A stretch of DNA of 64,000 nucleotides from positions 5,258,498 through 5,322,497 of the forward strand of contig NC_013757.1 in the NCBI RefSeq assembly GCF_000025345.1, in the 5' to 3' direction. Below, one piece after another: positions 17,705-26,459 of this stretch (position 1 is its first letter; each line of letters begins with the position of its first letter). This DNA comes from Geodermatophilus obscurus DSM 43160 (GTDB lineage Bacteria; Actinomycetota; Actinomycetes; Mycobacteriales; Geodermatophilaceae). The notes beneath the pieces were generated by a model that was not told where the DNA came from, did no database searches, and saw only the letters and a list, made by a program, of their open reading frames with translations. Made by a program: the position numbers and the translations under genes.

Positions 17705-19051
17705 GTGCGGCGGGAGGCGAGCATCCTGCACCTGGACCTCGACGCCTTCTTCGCCGCGGTCGAGCAGCGCGACAAGCCCTCGCTGCGCGGGCGGCCGGTG
17801 GTCGTCGGCGGCACGGGCGGCCGCGGCGTGGTGGCGACGGCGTCCTACGAGGCCCGCGCCTACGGAGCACGCTCGGCGATGTCCACCGCGGAGGCGCGCC
17901 GCCGCTGCCCGTCCGGGACCGCCTTCCTCGGCGGCCGGTTCGCCGCCTACCGCCGCACCTCGGACGTGGTGATGGAGCTGCTGGGCGAGCTGTCCCCGCT
18001 GGTGGAGCCGGTCTCGATCGACGAGGCCTACGTCGACCTCGCCGCCGGTGCCGGCCTGGACCTGTCGGTGGACGGCGTCACGGCGCTGGCGCGGCGACTC
18101 AAGGAGCGCATCGCCGAGGCGACCGGCGGGGTGACCGGGTCGGTCGGCATCGGCAGCTCCAAGCTGATGGCCAAGATCGGCTCCGATCTCGACAAGCCCG
18201 ACGGGCTGGTCGTCGTCCCCCCGGGGCGGGAACTGGAGGTGCTGCACCCGCTGTCGGTGACCCGGCTGGGCGGCGTGGGACCGGCGACCGCCGAGCGGCT
18301 GCACCAGGTGGGCGTGAAGACCGTCGGCGACCTGGCCGCGAAGTCACTGCCCGACCTCGTGGCGCTGGCCGGCCGGGCACACGGGACGGGGCTGTACGCG
18401 CTGGCCCGCGCCGAGGACGACCGGCCGGTGGTCGCCGAGCGCGAGGCGAAGTCGATCTCGCAGGAGGAGACCTTCGCCCGCGACCTCACCGACCGCGCCG
18501 TCCTCGGCCGGTACGTGGAGGGCATGGCCGCGCGGGTCGGCAGCCGGCTGCGCGCCGCGGCCTACTCGGGCCGGACGGTGACGCTCAAGCTGCGCCGCTA
18601 CGACTTCACGACGCTCACCCGCTCGCAGACGCTGCCCCAGCCCACCGACGACCCGCGGGTGATCGCCTCGATCGCGCACCGGCTGCTGGCCGAGGCCGGC
18701 ACGCAGGGCGGGCTGCGGCTGCTCGGGGTCGGCGTCTCCGGGCTGTCGCTCTACGCCCAGGGCGACCTGTTCGCCGACGGGGAGCCGGCTGCGGACGACG
18801 ACGTGGGGGCGGCGGACGACCGGCCCGAGGAGGTACCCGAGCCGCTGACGGCCGAGGCCCGCTGGTGGCCCGGCCAGGACGTGCGGCACGACGAGCTCGG
18901 CGCCGGGTGGGTGTGGGGCCGCGGCCTCGGGCGGGTCACCGTGCGCTTCGAGGGCCCGCTGACACCGCCCGGGCCGGTACGCACGCTGGCCTCCGACGAC
19001 CCCGCCCTGCACCCCGCGGAGCCGCCGGACTGGCGCGCGCCGCCGCCGTAG
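17705..19051 (+). CDS. dinB: DNA polymerase IV (Y family)
   Basis: 448 residues. Translesion polymerase: catalytic Asp11/Asp13 in HLDLDAFFAAVEQ, the steric-gate region, Asp106-Glu107 in SIDEAY, the helix-hairpin-helix GVGPATAERLHQVGVKTVGDLA, and a little-finger domain to about residue 350. Beyond it is an acidic linker and a C-terminal extension (ARWWPGQDVRHDELGAGWV...RVTVRFEGP) that resembles the small tail module of some actinobacterial DinB proteins. No obvious clamp-binding peptide stands out apart from the QGDLF segment. The GTG at 17705 follows GAGGAGG with 6 nt spacing; the upstream ATG at 17671 is in another frame. Confidence 0.93.
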   Translation: MRREASILHLDLDAFFAAVEQRDKPSLRGRPVVVGGTGGRGVVATASYEARAYGARSAMSTAEARRRCPSGTAFLGGRFAAYRRTSDVVMELLGELSPLVEPVSIDEAYVDLAAGAGLDLSVDGVTALARRLKERIAEATGGVTGSVGIGSSKLMAKIGSDLDKPDGLVVVPPGRELEVLHPLSVTRLGGVGPATAERLHQVGVKTVGDLAAKSLPDLVALAGRAHGTGLYALARAEDDRPVVAEREAKSISQEETFARDLTDRAVLGRYVEGMAARVGSRLRAAAYSGRTVTLKLRRYDFTTLTRSQTLPQPTDDPRVIASIAHRLLAEAGTQGGLRLLGVGVSGLSLYAQGDLFADGEPAADDDVGAADDRPEEVPEPLTAEARWWPGQDVRHDELGAGWVWGRGLGRVTVRFEGPLTPPGPVRTLASDDPALHPAEPPDWRAPPP

Positions 19052-19103
19052 CCGCTCCCGCTGTGCGAGCCCTTCCGCCGACCGGACCCGGACGGAACCC
19101 GGG

Positions 19104-19730
19104 TCAGCGGGTACGGGCCTCCGCCGGCCCGGCGGCGCCGCGGCCGACGCCGGGGAGGAACCGGCCGGTACGCGCGGCGTAGGCGGCGTACGGATCACCG
19201 TGCAGGCGGCGCAGGTGGGGCTCCTCGACGACGCGTACCTGCACCTGCACCGCGACGACCAGCGCGACGAACGCCGCGGCGCTGACCCAGGTCGGGACGA
19301 CCAGCAGCATGCCGAACTGGGCGAGCACCATCGCGGTGAAGATCGGGTTGCGGACGGAGGCGAACGCCCCGGTCGTGACGAGGTCCGTCCGCTCGGCGGG
19401 GTCGACGCCGATCCGCCAGGACGCGCCCATCCCCGCCTGCCCGGCCAGGGTGGCGGCGAAGCCGGCCAGCGCCAGGGCCAGACCGGTCACTCCGACGACG
19501 GGAGGCGGGACGGCCCGCACGACACCGGTCGCGGCCAGGAGCGGAGCAGCCAGGCCGAGCACGACGGCGGCGACGAAGAGCACCCCGCCCCACCAGCCCG
19601 CCTCACGCGGTGTGCCGGAGATGCCGCGGAAGCCGCTGCTGCCGGTGCGTCGTCGGTGCACCAGTGCCCGGACGCCGAAGAGCACGACCAGCGCGAGGAC
19701 GTACAGGACCAGTGCGACGGCACCGCTCAC
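19104..19730 (-). CDS. Isoprenylcysteine carboxylmethyltransferase-family membrane protein
   Basis: 208 residues with four or five membrane segments and the C-terminal signature of the ICMT/PEMT superfamily: SWRIGVDPAERTDLVTTGAFASVRNPIFTAM, then EEPHLRRLHGDPYAAYAARTGRFLP. Such proteins methylate membrane or lipid-like substrates with SAM; the bacterial substrate here is unknown. The GTG at 19730, with a strong GGAGGAG behind it, overlaps the stop of the cation transporter, making it the last gene of the arsR-CDF operon. A longer reading from 19820 would add a Pro/Arg-rich tail inside the transporter gene and is rejected. Confidence 0.82.
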   Translation of the reverse strand: MSGAVALVLYVLALVVLFGVRALVHRRRTGSSGFRGISGTPREAGWWGGVLFVAAVVLGLAAPLLAATGVVRAVPPPVVGVTGLALALAGFAATLAGQAGMGASWRIGVDPAERTDLVTTGAFASVRNPIFTAMVLAQFGMLLVVPTWVSAAAFVALVVAVQVQVRVVEEPHLRRLHGDPYAAYAARTGRFLPGVGRGAAGPAEARTR

Positions 19731-20497
19731 CGGAGCTCCTCCCGGGGCGCCAGCCGGAGGCCGTGCGGCGCCGCGGCGGGCGGGCGACACGCGTCCCCGC
19801 ACCGGTCGGGACAGCGGCACCCCCCGCCGGGCTCCTCAGCAGCCTCGCCGGGACCGCCGGGACCGCCCAGGGCGCAGCAGCCCTCGCCGCGCCATGCCTC
19901 GACGCCCTCGCGGACGGCGACCACGGCGATGACCAGCCCGGCGACCGGATCGGCCCAGCTCCAGCCCAGCGTCGCGTTGAGCACCAACCCGACGAGCAGG
20001 ACCACGGACAGGTAGGTGCACAGCAGCGTCTGCGTCGAGTCGGCGACGACCGCGTGCGAGCCCAGCGCCCGGCCGGTGCGCCGCTGCGCCCAGGACAGGA
20101 ACGGCATGACGACCAGTGAGGCGATCGCCAAGCCGATGCCGACCGGCGACGCCTCGGGCTCGCCGCCGGAGAGGAGCACGCGGACGGACTCGGCGGCGAC
20201 GTAGGCGGCCAGGGCGAGGAACGAGATCGCCATCAGCCGCAGCGCCTGCCGCTCCCGCGACTCGGGCAGCCGGTGGCGGAACTGCCACAGCACGATCAGC
20301 CCGCTGGAGACCTCGACGACCGAGTCCAGGCCGAAACCGACGAGGGCGACCGATCCGGCGGCGACGCCCGCGGCGACGGCGATGACGGCCTCGACGACGT
20401 TGTAGGTCACCGAGGCCCCGGCGAGCAGCTGGGCGCGGCGCCCGAGCCGGACGCGCTCGGACGGTGCCAGCACCGGGTGCGCGTGCACGGTGGTCAC
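19727..20497 (-). CDS. Cation diffusion facilitator transporter
   Basis: 256 residues. Six membrane segments with the CDF substrate motifs GFGLDSVVEVSS (helix 2) and HAVVADSTQTLLCTYLS (helix 5), followed by a short C-terminal tail rich in Cys and Pro (CCALGG, CRCPDRCGDACRPP) that could bind soft metals. It exports divalent metal ions from the cytoplasm by proton antiport. The start is the GTG at 20497, overlapping the stop of the ArsR repressor (GTGA), so repressor and pump are one operon. The Cys-rich tail and the CmtR-like sensor together suggest Cd, Zn or Pb, not proven. Confidence 0.88.
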   Translation of the reverse strand: MTTVHAHPVLAPSERVRLGRRAQLLAGASVTYNVVEAVIAVAAGVAAGSVALVGFGLDSVVEVSSGLIVLWQFRHRLPESRERQALRLMAISFLALAAYVAAESVRVLLSGGEPEASPVGIGLAIASLVVMPFLSWAQRRTGRALGSHAVVADSTQTLLCTYLSVVLLVGLVLNATLGWSWADPVAGLVIAVVAVREGVEAWRGEGCCALGGPGGPGEAAEEPGGGCRCPDRCGDACRPPAAAPHGLRLAPREELR

Positions 20498-20874
20498 CGG
20501 CCGGCCGTCTCGCCGTAGGTGGGACACAGGGTGACGGCGTCACCGGTGGCGGCGAGCAGCCGCTCGGCGGCGGCCAGCACGTCGAGCAGTTCGGGGGCGG
20601 TGGCCAGCGACCACATCGACGCGCGCCCCTGCGGCCGGGAGGTCACCAGGCCGCAGTCGCGCAGACAGGCCAGGTGCGCCGAGACGGTGGACTGGGCCAG
20701 CCCCAGATGCGCGGTCAGCTCGACGACCTTGTGCTCGCCGAGCGTGAGGTGGCGCAGGATCGCCAGCCGAGCGGGGTCACCGAGGCTGCGGAACACGCAC
20801 GCCGCCGCGGACAGCGCTGCCGCCTCGTCGACCGGCGCCTCAGCCGCCTCGACCGGCGCTCCATTCATCGACAC
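20494..20874 (-). CDS. ArsR/SmtB-family metal sensor (CmtR-like)
   Basis: 126 residues. Winged helix-turn-helix with recognition helix LGLAQSTVSAHLACLRDCGLV. Two Cys spaced C-L-R-D-C in that helix match the Cys57/Cys61 pair of mycobacterial CmtR, and a third Cys lies near the C-terminus (VTLCPTYGE), where CmtR has its Cys102; CmtR senses Cd(II) and Pb(II). The GTG at 20874 sits 6 nt after a TATCAT box, so the mRNA is probably leaderless; a start at the ATG 6 nt downstream (20868) is possible. It is the first gene of a repressor-pump-methyltransferase operon and presumably represses itself through the palindrome at its start. Confidence 0.9.
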   Translation of the reverse strand: MSMNGAPVEAAEAPVDEAAALSAAACVFRSLGDPARLAILRHLTLGEHKVVELTAHLGLAQSTVSAHLACLRDCGLVTSRPQGRASMWSLATAPELLDVLAAAERLLAATGDAVTLCPTYGETAGR

Positions 20875-20886
20875 TAAGCGATGATA
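20865..20886 (-). promoter_or_regulatory. ArsR operon promoter and operator
   Basis: The inverted repeat TCATCG-N8-CGATGA (20865-20884) overlaps a -10 box TATCAT (20881-20886, minus strand) that ends 6 nt before the GTG start. A repressor bound here would block its own promoter. Confidence 0.6.
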
Positions 20887-20940
20887 GCGACCTTACCCGG
20901 TCGGCCGCACCGCATGGGACCCGCGGAGCCGCCGGGCCGG

Positions 20941-21204
20941 TCAGCGAGCCAGCGCGAGCCACCCCACCACCGTGAGGTCCCGGTCGACGTGCACGACCAC
21001 CCGCACGCCCGAGCGGGTGACCAGATGGGCCGTGCACCACCCGGTGGGATCGACCTCGATCCGGTCGACGACCGCCCCCGGGTGGTCGGCCAGGGCCACG
21101 GTGGCGACCTGGACGGCGACGTCCGCGGTGAGGTCGGGCTCCGCAGCCGCCAGGGGTCGCGTCCGCAACCACAGGATCCTGCCCGCGCTCGTGCTGGTGG
21201 CCAT
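20941..21204 (-). CDS. Small hypothetical protein
   Basis: 87 residues with no recognised domain. The pattern suggests a small alpha/beta cytoplasmic protein: a basic N-terminus (GRILWLRTRPLA), a central helix, and strands such as WCTAHLVTRSGVRVVVHVDRDLTVVG. The ATG at 21204 has GGAGG 6 nt upstream and codon use is normal, so it is likely a real gene. It is divergent from the methyltransferase at 21334 and follows no operon partner. Confidence 0.6.
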   Translation of the reverse strand: MATSTSAGRILWLRTRPLAAAEPDLTADVAVQVATVALADHPGAVVDRIEVDPTGWCTAHLVTRSGVRVVVHVDRDLTVVGWLALAR

Positions 21205-21333
21205 GGCGGCCTCCGATCGTCCGGCGGCCCCTGGTGGACCGCGCTCGCCGAGCCTGGGCCGCACACCTGTGGGGATCCTGGGGGCCACGTGCCGGTTTCC
21301 TCGGGATCTCCGGGTGTGGGCGATCATGGGCGG

Positions 21334-21939
21334 GTGACGGAGCAGAGCGCGTGGGTGCGGATCACCCAGGAGGACCCGGGCCACTCGGCCGCCTACGTGC
21401 AGCGGTTCCGGGACCTCGCGGCGCGGGGCTTCGACCTCGCCGGCGAGGCCCGGCTGGTCGACGCGATGCTGTCGCGCGGCTCCCGGGTGCTCGACGCCGG
21501 CTGCGGGCCGGGCCGGACGGGCGGCTGGCTGGCCCGCGCCGGGCACGTCGTCGTCGGCGTGGACGTCGACCCGGTGCTGATCGCTGCCGCCGAGGAGGAC
21601 CACCCCGGGCCGCGGTGGCTCGTCGGCGACCTCGCCGAACTCGACCTGCCGGCACGCGGCATCCCGGAGCCCTTCGACGTGGTCGTCTCCGCCGGCAACG
21701 TGGTGGCCTTCCTCGCGCCGAGCACGCGGGTCGCCGTCCTGCAGCGGCTGCGGGCGCACGTGGCACCCGACGGGCGGGCGGTGATCGGCTTCGGTGCCGG
21801 CCGCGGCTACGCCTTCGACGAGTTCCGGGACGACGCCCGCGCGGCGGGCTGGGCCGAGGACCTGCTGCTCTCCACCTGGGACCTGCGGCCGTTCACCCCC
21901 GAGTCGGACTTCCTGGTCGCCGTCCTCCGCCCCGCCTGA
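21334..21939 (+). CDS. SAM-dependent methyltransferase (class I)
   Basis: 201 residues. Rossmann-fold methyltransferase with motif I VLDAGCGPGRTG (about 53-64), acidic end of strand 2 in VVGVDVDPVLI, motif II WLVGDLAELDLP and motif IV FDVVVSAGNVVAFL. It resembles generic small-molecule methyltransferases; the substrate is unknown. The GTG at 21334 is chosen because the domain begins shortly after; GATCAT just upstream might serve as a -10 box but is weak. Confidence 0.82.
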   Translation: MTEQSAWVRITQEDPGHSAAYVQRFRDLAARGFDLAGEARLVDAMLSRGSRVLDAGCGPGRTGGWLARAGHVVVGVDVDPVLIAAAEEDHPGPRWLVGDLAELDLPARGIPEPFDVVVSAGNVVAFLAPSTRVAVLQRLRAHVAPDGRAVIGFGAGRGYAFDEFRDDARAAGWAEDLLLSTWDLRPFTPESDFLVAVLRPA

Positions 21940-21943
21940 ACCG

Positions 21944-21990
<47 letters not shown>

Positions 21991-21996
21991 CGCCGT

Positions 21997-22062
21997 GATC
22001 ATGGGGTTGTTGCGGCCTCCGGCGGCGTGTGGCCCCGTGTCGCCGGCAACGAGCCCATGATC
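21997..22062. repeat. Long palindromic intergenic repeat, copy B
   Basis: The left arm GATCATGGGGTTGTTGC and the right arm GCAACGAGCCCATGATC pair with two mismatches around a GC-rich centre. The left arm shares GATCATGGGGTTGTTGC with copy A at 14059. It lies between the convergent methyltransferase and PucR genes. Confidence 0.65.
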
Positions 22063-22105
22063 GACTCCGGGGGGTCCCAGGGGCCGTGCACCACCAGGAC
22101 GCCGC

Positions 22106-23293
22106 TCACCGGTCCGCCGCGCCGAGGGCGAGGGTCAGCTCCAGGACGGACTGCGGGTCCTCGAGGCGGTCGCCGTAGAGGTCGCGCAGCTGCCCCATGC
22201 GGTAGCGCACCGTCTGCGGGTGCACGAACAGCTCGGTGGCGATCTTCTCCCGGCGTCCGTGGTGCAGCAGCCACGCGCGCAGCGTCTCGACGAGCTTCTC
22301 GCGCGGGCCGGGACCGAGCCCGTCGAGCGGGGCGAGCACCTGGGCGCGCAGGTCGGCCAGCGCCTCGCCGTCGGCCCGCAGGACCAGGTCGGACAGCCGC
22401 AGCTCGGTGTCCACGGGCAGGTCGCCGTCGGGGCGCAGGTCCAGCTGCAGCGCCCGCAGCGCTCGCGAGTAGGAGGAGCGGGCCTGCTGCCACGGCCGGG
22501 CCGGGCCGACGACGGCCTCCCGGCCGGTCAGCGCCCGGACCAGCTGAGCGCGGGCGTACCCGTCGGCGTCCGGCACCAGCAGCACCGAGCGCTCGGCGCC
22601 GGGCTCGGTCCCGGGCAGGTCCTGACCGGCCTGCAGCGTGCGGACGTCGAGCACGCCGAGGGCGCCGCGGGCGCGGGCCTCGGGCACCAGCACCGCGGTC
22701 AGGGTCCGCGGCGGCGTCCAGTCCGCTCGCTCGGCGGCGGTGGTGAGGTCGTACGGTGGCGCCCCGGTGAGCAGCAGCTCGGCCAGCCGCTCCAGGTCGC
22801 GGCGGCGCAGCCGGCCGCTGCTGTCGAGCTGGTCGGCGTGCCCGGAGGCGCTGGCCGCCGACAGCTGGTCGATGTAGGCGAACACCAGCTCGGCGAACCG
22901 GGCCAGCGACCCGGCGGGCATGCCGGCCTCCACAGCCGTCTCGCTCATGTGCCGCCAGGCGACCCGGGCACCCACCCGGTAGGCGGCCAGCAGGGCGTCC
23001 ATGGTGCGACCGCTGCGGGCCTCCCCACGCCCCAGGGCGTAGGCGCCCTCGAGCGCGGGGCCGATGGGCCGGCTGGGGTCGCCACCGCCGCTCGCCGTCG
23101 CCAGCTCCAGGAAGGCGCCCAGGGCCAGCTGGACGGCGTTCTCGATCTTCCGGCCCATGACCCCGGTGAAAGCCTCGGTGTAGCTGGGCACCTCGACGAC
23201 GATCGCGGCGACGGTCCGCTCGGCCACGGCCGGCAGCTGGCCCTGCATCGCCGCCGCGACCTCGGGCGGGAAGGTGTCCTGCTCCGGCGCCAT
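22106..23293 (-). CDS. PucR/CdaR-family transcriptional regulator
   Basis: 395 residues. An N-terminal all-alpha region (about 1-190), a middle GGDEF-like CdaR sensor domain and a C-terminal helix-turn-helix of the PucR type (LHHGRREKIATELFVHPQTVRYRMGQLRDLYGDRL, last 60 residues; the pattern HPQTVRYR is diagnostic). It is divergent from the reductase-desaturase pair at 23448 and is the obvious candidate regulator of it. I use the ATG at 23293 because AGAGGGG sits 5 nt upstream; a GTG two codons earlier is possible. No signal peptide, so it is cytoplasmic. Confidence 0.87.
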   Translation of the reverse strand: MAPEQDTFPPEVAAAMQGQLPAVAERTVAAIVVEVPSYTEAFTGVMGRKIENAVQLALGAFLELATASGGGDPSRPIGPALEGAYALGRGEARSGRTMDALLAAYRVGARVAWRHMSETAVEAGMPAGSLARFAELVFAYIDQLSAASASGHADQLDSSGRLRRRDLERLAELLLTGAPPYDLTTAAERADWTPPRTLTAVLVPEARARGALGVLDVRTLQAGQDLPGTEPGAERSVLLVPDADGYARAQLVRALTGREAVVGPARPWQQARSSYSRALRALQLDLRPDGDLPVDTELRLSDLVLRADGEALADLRAQVLAPLDGLGPGPREKLVETLRAWLLHHGRREKIATELFVHPQTVRYRMGQLRDLYGDRLEDPQSVLELTLALGAADR

Positions 23294-23447
23294 CGACACC
23301 CCTCTTCTGCTCAGGGCCGTTGTCCGTCAGCCGCGTCCCCGACCGACGTCCTCCGGAGCTGCGGTTGTTCGGGGGGGACAGTATCCGGCGGCAGGTTCAC
23401 GCCCAGGGCACAGGTAACTGCGCGGTGAGCTGGGAACCATCAGAGGT

Positions 23448-24548
23448 ATGACAGCGACCGTTCCGCGCCCTCCCTCGGCCCGGCCGGCCCTGCGCGCGCT
23501 GCGTGACCGGGTGGTGCGCCTCGCCGAGGCCGCGACCACCCCGCTGCTGCCCGCGGACTACCTGGACATGGTCAACCCGCTGCGCGCCGGCGCCGACCTG
23601 CGCGGCCGCATCGTCGCCGTGCACAGGGAGACCCGGGACGCCGCCACGCTGGTCATCCGCCCGGGTGCGGACTGGCAGCGCCACGTGCCCGGTCAGTGGG
23701 TGCGCATCGGCATCGACGTCGACGGCGTGCGCATGTGGCGGGCGTACTCGCTCACCTCGCACCTCGACCGGCCCGACGGCTGCATCAGCATCACCGTCAA
23801 GGCGATCCCGGGCGGCAAGGTCAGCAACCACCTGGTGCACCGGACGCAGCCGGGCACGCTCGTGCACCTCGACCAGGCCACCGGTGAGTTCGTCCTGCCG
23901 TCACGGGCGCCGGCCAAGGTCCTGTTCGTCACCGCCGGCTCCGGCGTCACCCCGGTCATGGGCATCCTGCGCAACCACGACGAGCTCACCGACGTCGTCG
24001 TCGTGCACTCGGCGCCCACGCCGGAGGACGTCGTCTTCGGCGCGGACCTGCGCGAGCTGGCCGCCGCCGGCCGGATCCGGCTGGTCGAGCAGCACACCGA
24101 CACCGCCAGGATGCTGGACGCCGCCGCGATCGCCGAGCTGGTGCCCGACCTCGCCGAGCGCGCCACCTGGGCCTGCGGCCCGGTCGGCATGCTCGAGGCG
24201 CTGGAGGAGCACTGGAGCGCCGCCGGCATCGCCGACCGGCTGTTCACCGAGCGCTTCCGGCCCACGGTCCTCGTGACCGGCGAGGGCGGCACGGTGACCT
24301 TCACCGGGAAGGGCACCAGCATCGAGGCCGACGGGGCCACCCCGATCCTCGACGCCGCCGAGGACGCCGGCGTCCTCATGCCGAGCGGCTGCCGGATGGG
24401 CATCTGCTTCGGCTGCGTGCTGCCGCTGCGCGAGGGCGCCGTCCGGGACCTGCGCAACGGCGAGGTCACCACGGCCGCGCCGGGCGACGGCGTCCTCATC
24501 CAGACCTGCATCAGCGCCGCCGCCGGCGCCTGCGACATCGACCACTGA
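23448..24548 (+). CDS. Ferredoxin reductase with fused 2Fe-2S ferredoxin domain
   Basis: 366 residues. FAD-binding barrel (about 50-140, RAYSLTS flavin motif), NAD(P)-binding domain (VTAGSGVTPVMGILRN; CGPVGMLEAL), then a plant-type 2Fe-2S domain (about 275-366) with the ligands CRMGICFGC and a final Cys in IQTCISAAAG. It moves electrons from NAD(P)H to the desaturase encoded 28 nt downstream, the same pairing as the oxidoreductase next to DesA3 in mycobacteria. The ATG at 23448 has AGAGG immediately upstream. Cytoplasmic. Confidence 0.93.
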   Translation: MTATVPRPPSARPALRALRDRVVRLAEAATTPLLPADYLDMVNPLRAGADLRGRIVAVHRETRDAATLVIRPGADWQRHVPGQWVRIGIDVDGVRMWRAYSLTSHLDRPDGCISITVKAIPGGKVSNHLVHRTQPGTLVHLDQATGEFVLPSRAPAKVLFVTAGSGVTPVMGILRNHDELTDVVVVHSAPTPEDVVFGADLRELAAAGRIRLVEQHTDTARMLDAAAIAELVPDLAERATWACGPVGMLEALEEHWSAAGIADRLFTERFRPTVLVTGEGGTVTFTGKGTSIEADGATPILDAAEDAGVLMPSGCRMGICFGCVLPLREGAVRDLRNGEVTTAAPGDGVLIQTCISAAAGACDIDH

Positions 24549-24576
24549 TCCCCGAGACCCGCTGGGAGCCCCCCGC

Positions 24577-25803
24577 ATGACCGTTCTGCAGAAGAAGACC
24601 GAGAACCCGATCGAGCACCTCACCGCCGAGGACATCGAGCTCATCGGCAAGGAGCTCGACGACATCCGCCAGAGTGTGATCGACACCCGCGGCGAGAACG
24701 ACGCCCGCTACATCCGCAAGGTCATCGACGTCCACCGCAAGATCGAGCTGGGCAGCCGCGCCGTCCTGCTCGCCTCGGGCTTCCCGCCCGCGTTCGTGGT
24801 CGGGACGATCGGCCTGTCGGTCGCCAAGATCCTCGAGAACATGGAGATCGGGCACAACATCCTGCACGGCCAGTGGGACTGGATGCGCGACCCGAAGATC
24901 CACTCCACGACGTGGGAGTGGGACATGGCCAGCCCGGCCGACCAGTGGAAGCACTCGCACAACGAGATGCACCACACGTACACGAACGTGGTCGGCAAGG
25001 ACAACGACCTCGGCTACGGCATCATGCGCGTCGACGAGGACCAGCCGTGGCAGCCGTTCCACCTCGGCCAGCCCCTGTGGAGCTTCATCAACGCCTGCTT
25101 CTTCGAGTACGGGATCGCCGCCTACGACCTGGAGCTGGCCGGGACCATCGCCAAGAAGCGGACCGGGGACCCGGAGTTCCGGGCGCGCGCCAAGGCCGTG
25201 CTGCGCAAGATCGGCAAGCAGGTGCGCAAGGACTACGTCATCCACCCGCTGCTGTCGGGTCCGAACTTCCTGCCCACGCTCGCGGCCAACTTCACCGCCA
25301 ACCTGGTGCGCAACCTGTGGTCGAACTCGGTGATCCTCTGCGGGCACTTCCCCGAGGGCGTCGAGACCTTCGAGAAGAAGTCGATCGAGGGCGAGACCCG
25401 CGGTGAGTGGTACCTGCGCCAGATGCTCGGCTCCGCCAACATCTCCGGCTCCAAGGCCATGCACATCATGACCGGGAACCTGTCGCACCAGATCGAGCAC
25501 CACCTGTTCCCGGACCTGCCGAGCAACCGGTACGCCGAGATCGCGCCGAAGATCCGCGACCTGTTCGACCGCTACGGCCTGAACTACCACACCGCGCCGC
25601 TGCCGCAGCAGGTCGGCTCGGCCTGGCACAAGATCATCCGGCTGTCGCTGCCCAACGGCTGGCTGGAGCTGACCAACCGCCGCAACCTGCTGTCGCAGCT
25701 GGGGGTGCTCTACAAGATGACCACGGGCAGCCCCAAGGTCCGCCGCACACTCCAGCGGAAGCTGACTGCCGGCGTCCGGCTGACCCGGGCGGCCGCCGCC
25801 TGA
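24577..25803 (+). CDS. Membrane acyl-CoA fatty acid desaturase (DesA3-like)
   Basis: 408 residues. The three histidine boxes that bind the di-iron centre are intact: GHNILH (92-97), HSHNEMHH (126-133) and QIEHH (305-309), with hydrophobic segments between. It introduces a double bond into acyl-CoA or lipid-linked acyl chains in the membrane, using electrons from the reductase just upstream. Length and box spacing fit the delta-9 stearoyl-CoA group (DesA3 of Mycobacterium). The ATG at 24577 has GGGAG upstream. A very strong terminator follows the stop. Confidence 0.93.
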   Translation: MTVLQKKTENPIEHLTAEDIELIGKELDDIRQSVIDTRGENDARYIRKVIDVHRKIELGSRAVLLASGFPPAFVVGTIGLSVAKILENMEIGHNILHGQWDWMRDPKIHSTTWEWDMASPADQWKHSHNEMHHTYTNVVGKDNDLGYGIMRVDEDQPWQPFHLGQPLWSFINACFFEYGIAAYDLELAGTIAKKRTGDPEFRARAKAVLRKIGKQVRKDYVIHPLLSGPNFLPTLAANFTANLVRNLWSNSVILCGHFPEGVETFEKKSIEGETRGEWYLRQMLGSANISGSKAMHIMTGNLSHQIEHHLFPDLPSNRYAEIAPKIRDLFDRYGLNYHTAPLPQQVGSAWHKIIRLSLPNGWLELTNRRNLLSQLGVLYKMTTGSPKVRRTLQRKLTAGVRLTRAAAA

Positions 25804-25836
25804 CAGAGGCCGCTGCAGTACCCAGTGGACGCCAGG

Positions 25837-25873
25837 CCAGGGGCCCGGAACCGAGTCGGTTCCGGGCCCCTGG
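25837..25873 (+). terminator. Terminator after the desaturase
   Basis: An 18-bp perfect stem: arm CCAGGGGCCCGGAACCGA at 25837-25854 pairs with 25856-25873, with a very tight turn. It begins 33 nt after the stop. It is followed by GTTCGG rather than a T-run. Confidence 0.8.
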
Positions 25874-26107
25874 CGTTCGGTGCTCCCGGTGGCCGCCGCC
25901 ACGATGACGTGGAACAGGCCGACCACCGGCCCCCATCGTCGTCCCCTCGGCGTCAGGTGATCAGGAACAGCGGCGCAGGCCGACGCCGCGGACCCTGGTA
26001 CCGCACGCACCGCACAGGTCCGCCGGCGGCGGGACGCTGCGTCGCTGGACGGGCGACCGCTCCGGCGTGGCGGCCCGAGGCGCGGCCGGCGACCTGACCG
26101 GACGGCG
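25874..26107. other. Non-coding gap after the desaturase terminator
   Basis: No gene or clear site is recognised. The open frames on both strands have arginine/proline-rich shadow composition. Confidence 0.4.
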
Positions 26108-26452
26108 TTGCACGCCGTCCGCACGGGGCGCACGCAGGCCGCGCAGGACGGCGTCGGGGTGGTCGACGTCCGGCAGCTGTTCTCCGGTGAGGGCGGGCGG
26201 ACGGTCGCCACGGAGGTCCACGGCTACGTCGCGGCGCCGTCGCCTGCGCCTCCGCTCGAGGAGGTCGCGGACCCGGCCTTCGTCTGGCCCGACGCCGATC
26301 TGCCCATGCACGGCTCGGTCGTGCTGCCCACCGCGGCGCCGGAGCTGCAGGCGCTCAACTCCACGGTGTACGGCTTCACCGGGACGGTCAACGTGGGCCG
26401 GGGGGAGCTGCGGGTGCGCGCGCACAGCCTGGCACGGGTCCTCGTCGCCTGA
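26108..26452 (+). CDS. Hypothetical protein
   Basis: About 114 residues from a TTG at 26108; a GTG near 26156 is an equally possible start and would remove a poorly convincing N-terminus. The later part looks like a real folded domain (GVGVVDVRQLFSGEGGRTVATEVHGYVA, then a proline-rich hinge, then LNSTVYGFTGTVNVGRGELRVRAHSLARVLVA), alternating beta-strand-like sequence with no membrane segment. I do not recognise the family. It is followed at once by a parS-like site and a terminator hairpin, supporting a transcribed gene ending here. Confidence 0.5.
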   Translation: MHAVRTGRTQAAQDGVGVVDVRQLFSGEGGRTVATEVHGYVAAPSPAPPLEEVADPAFVWPDADLPMHGSVVLPTAAPELQALNSTVYGFTGTVNVGRGELRVRAHSLARVLVA

Positions 26453-26459
26453 CCGTCGT

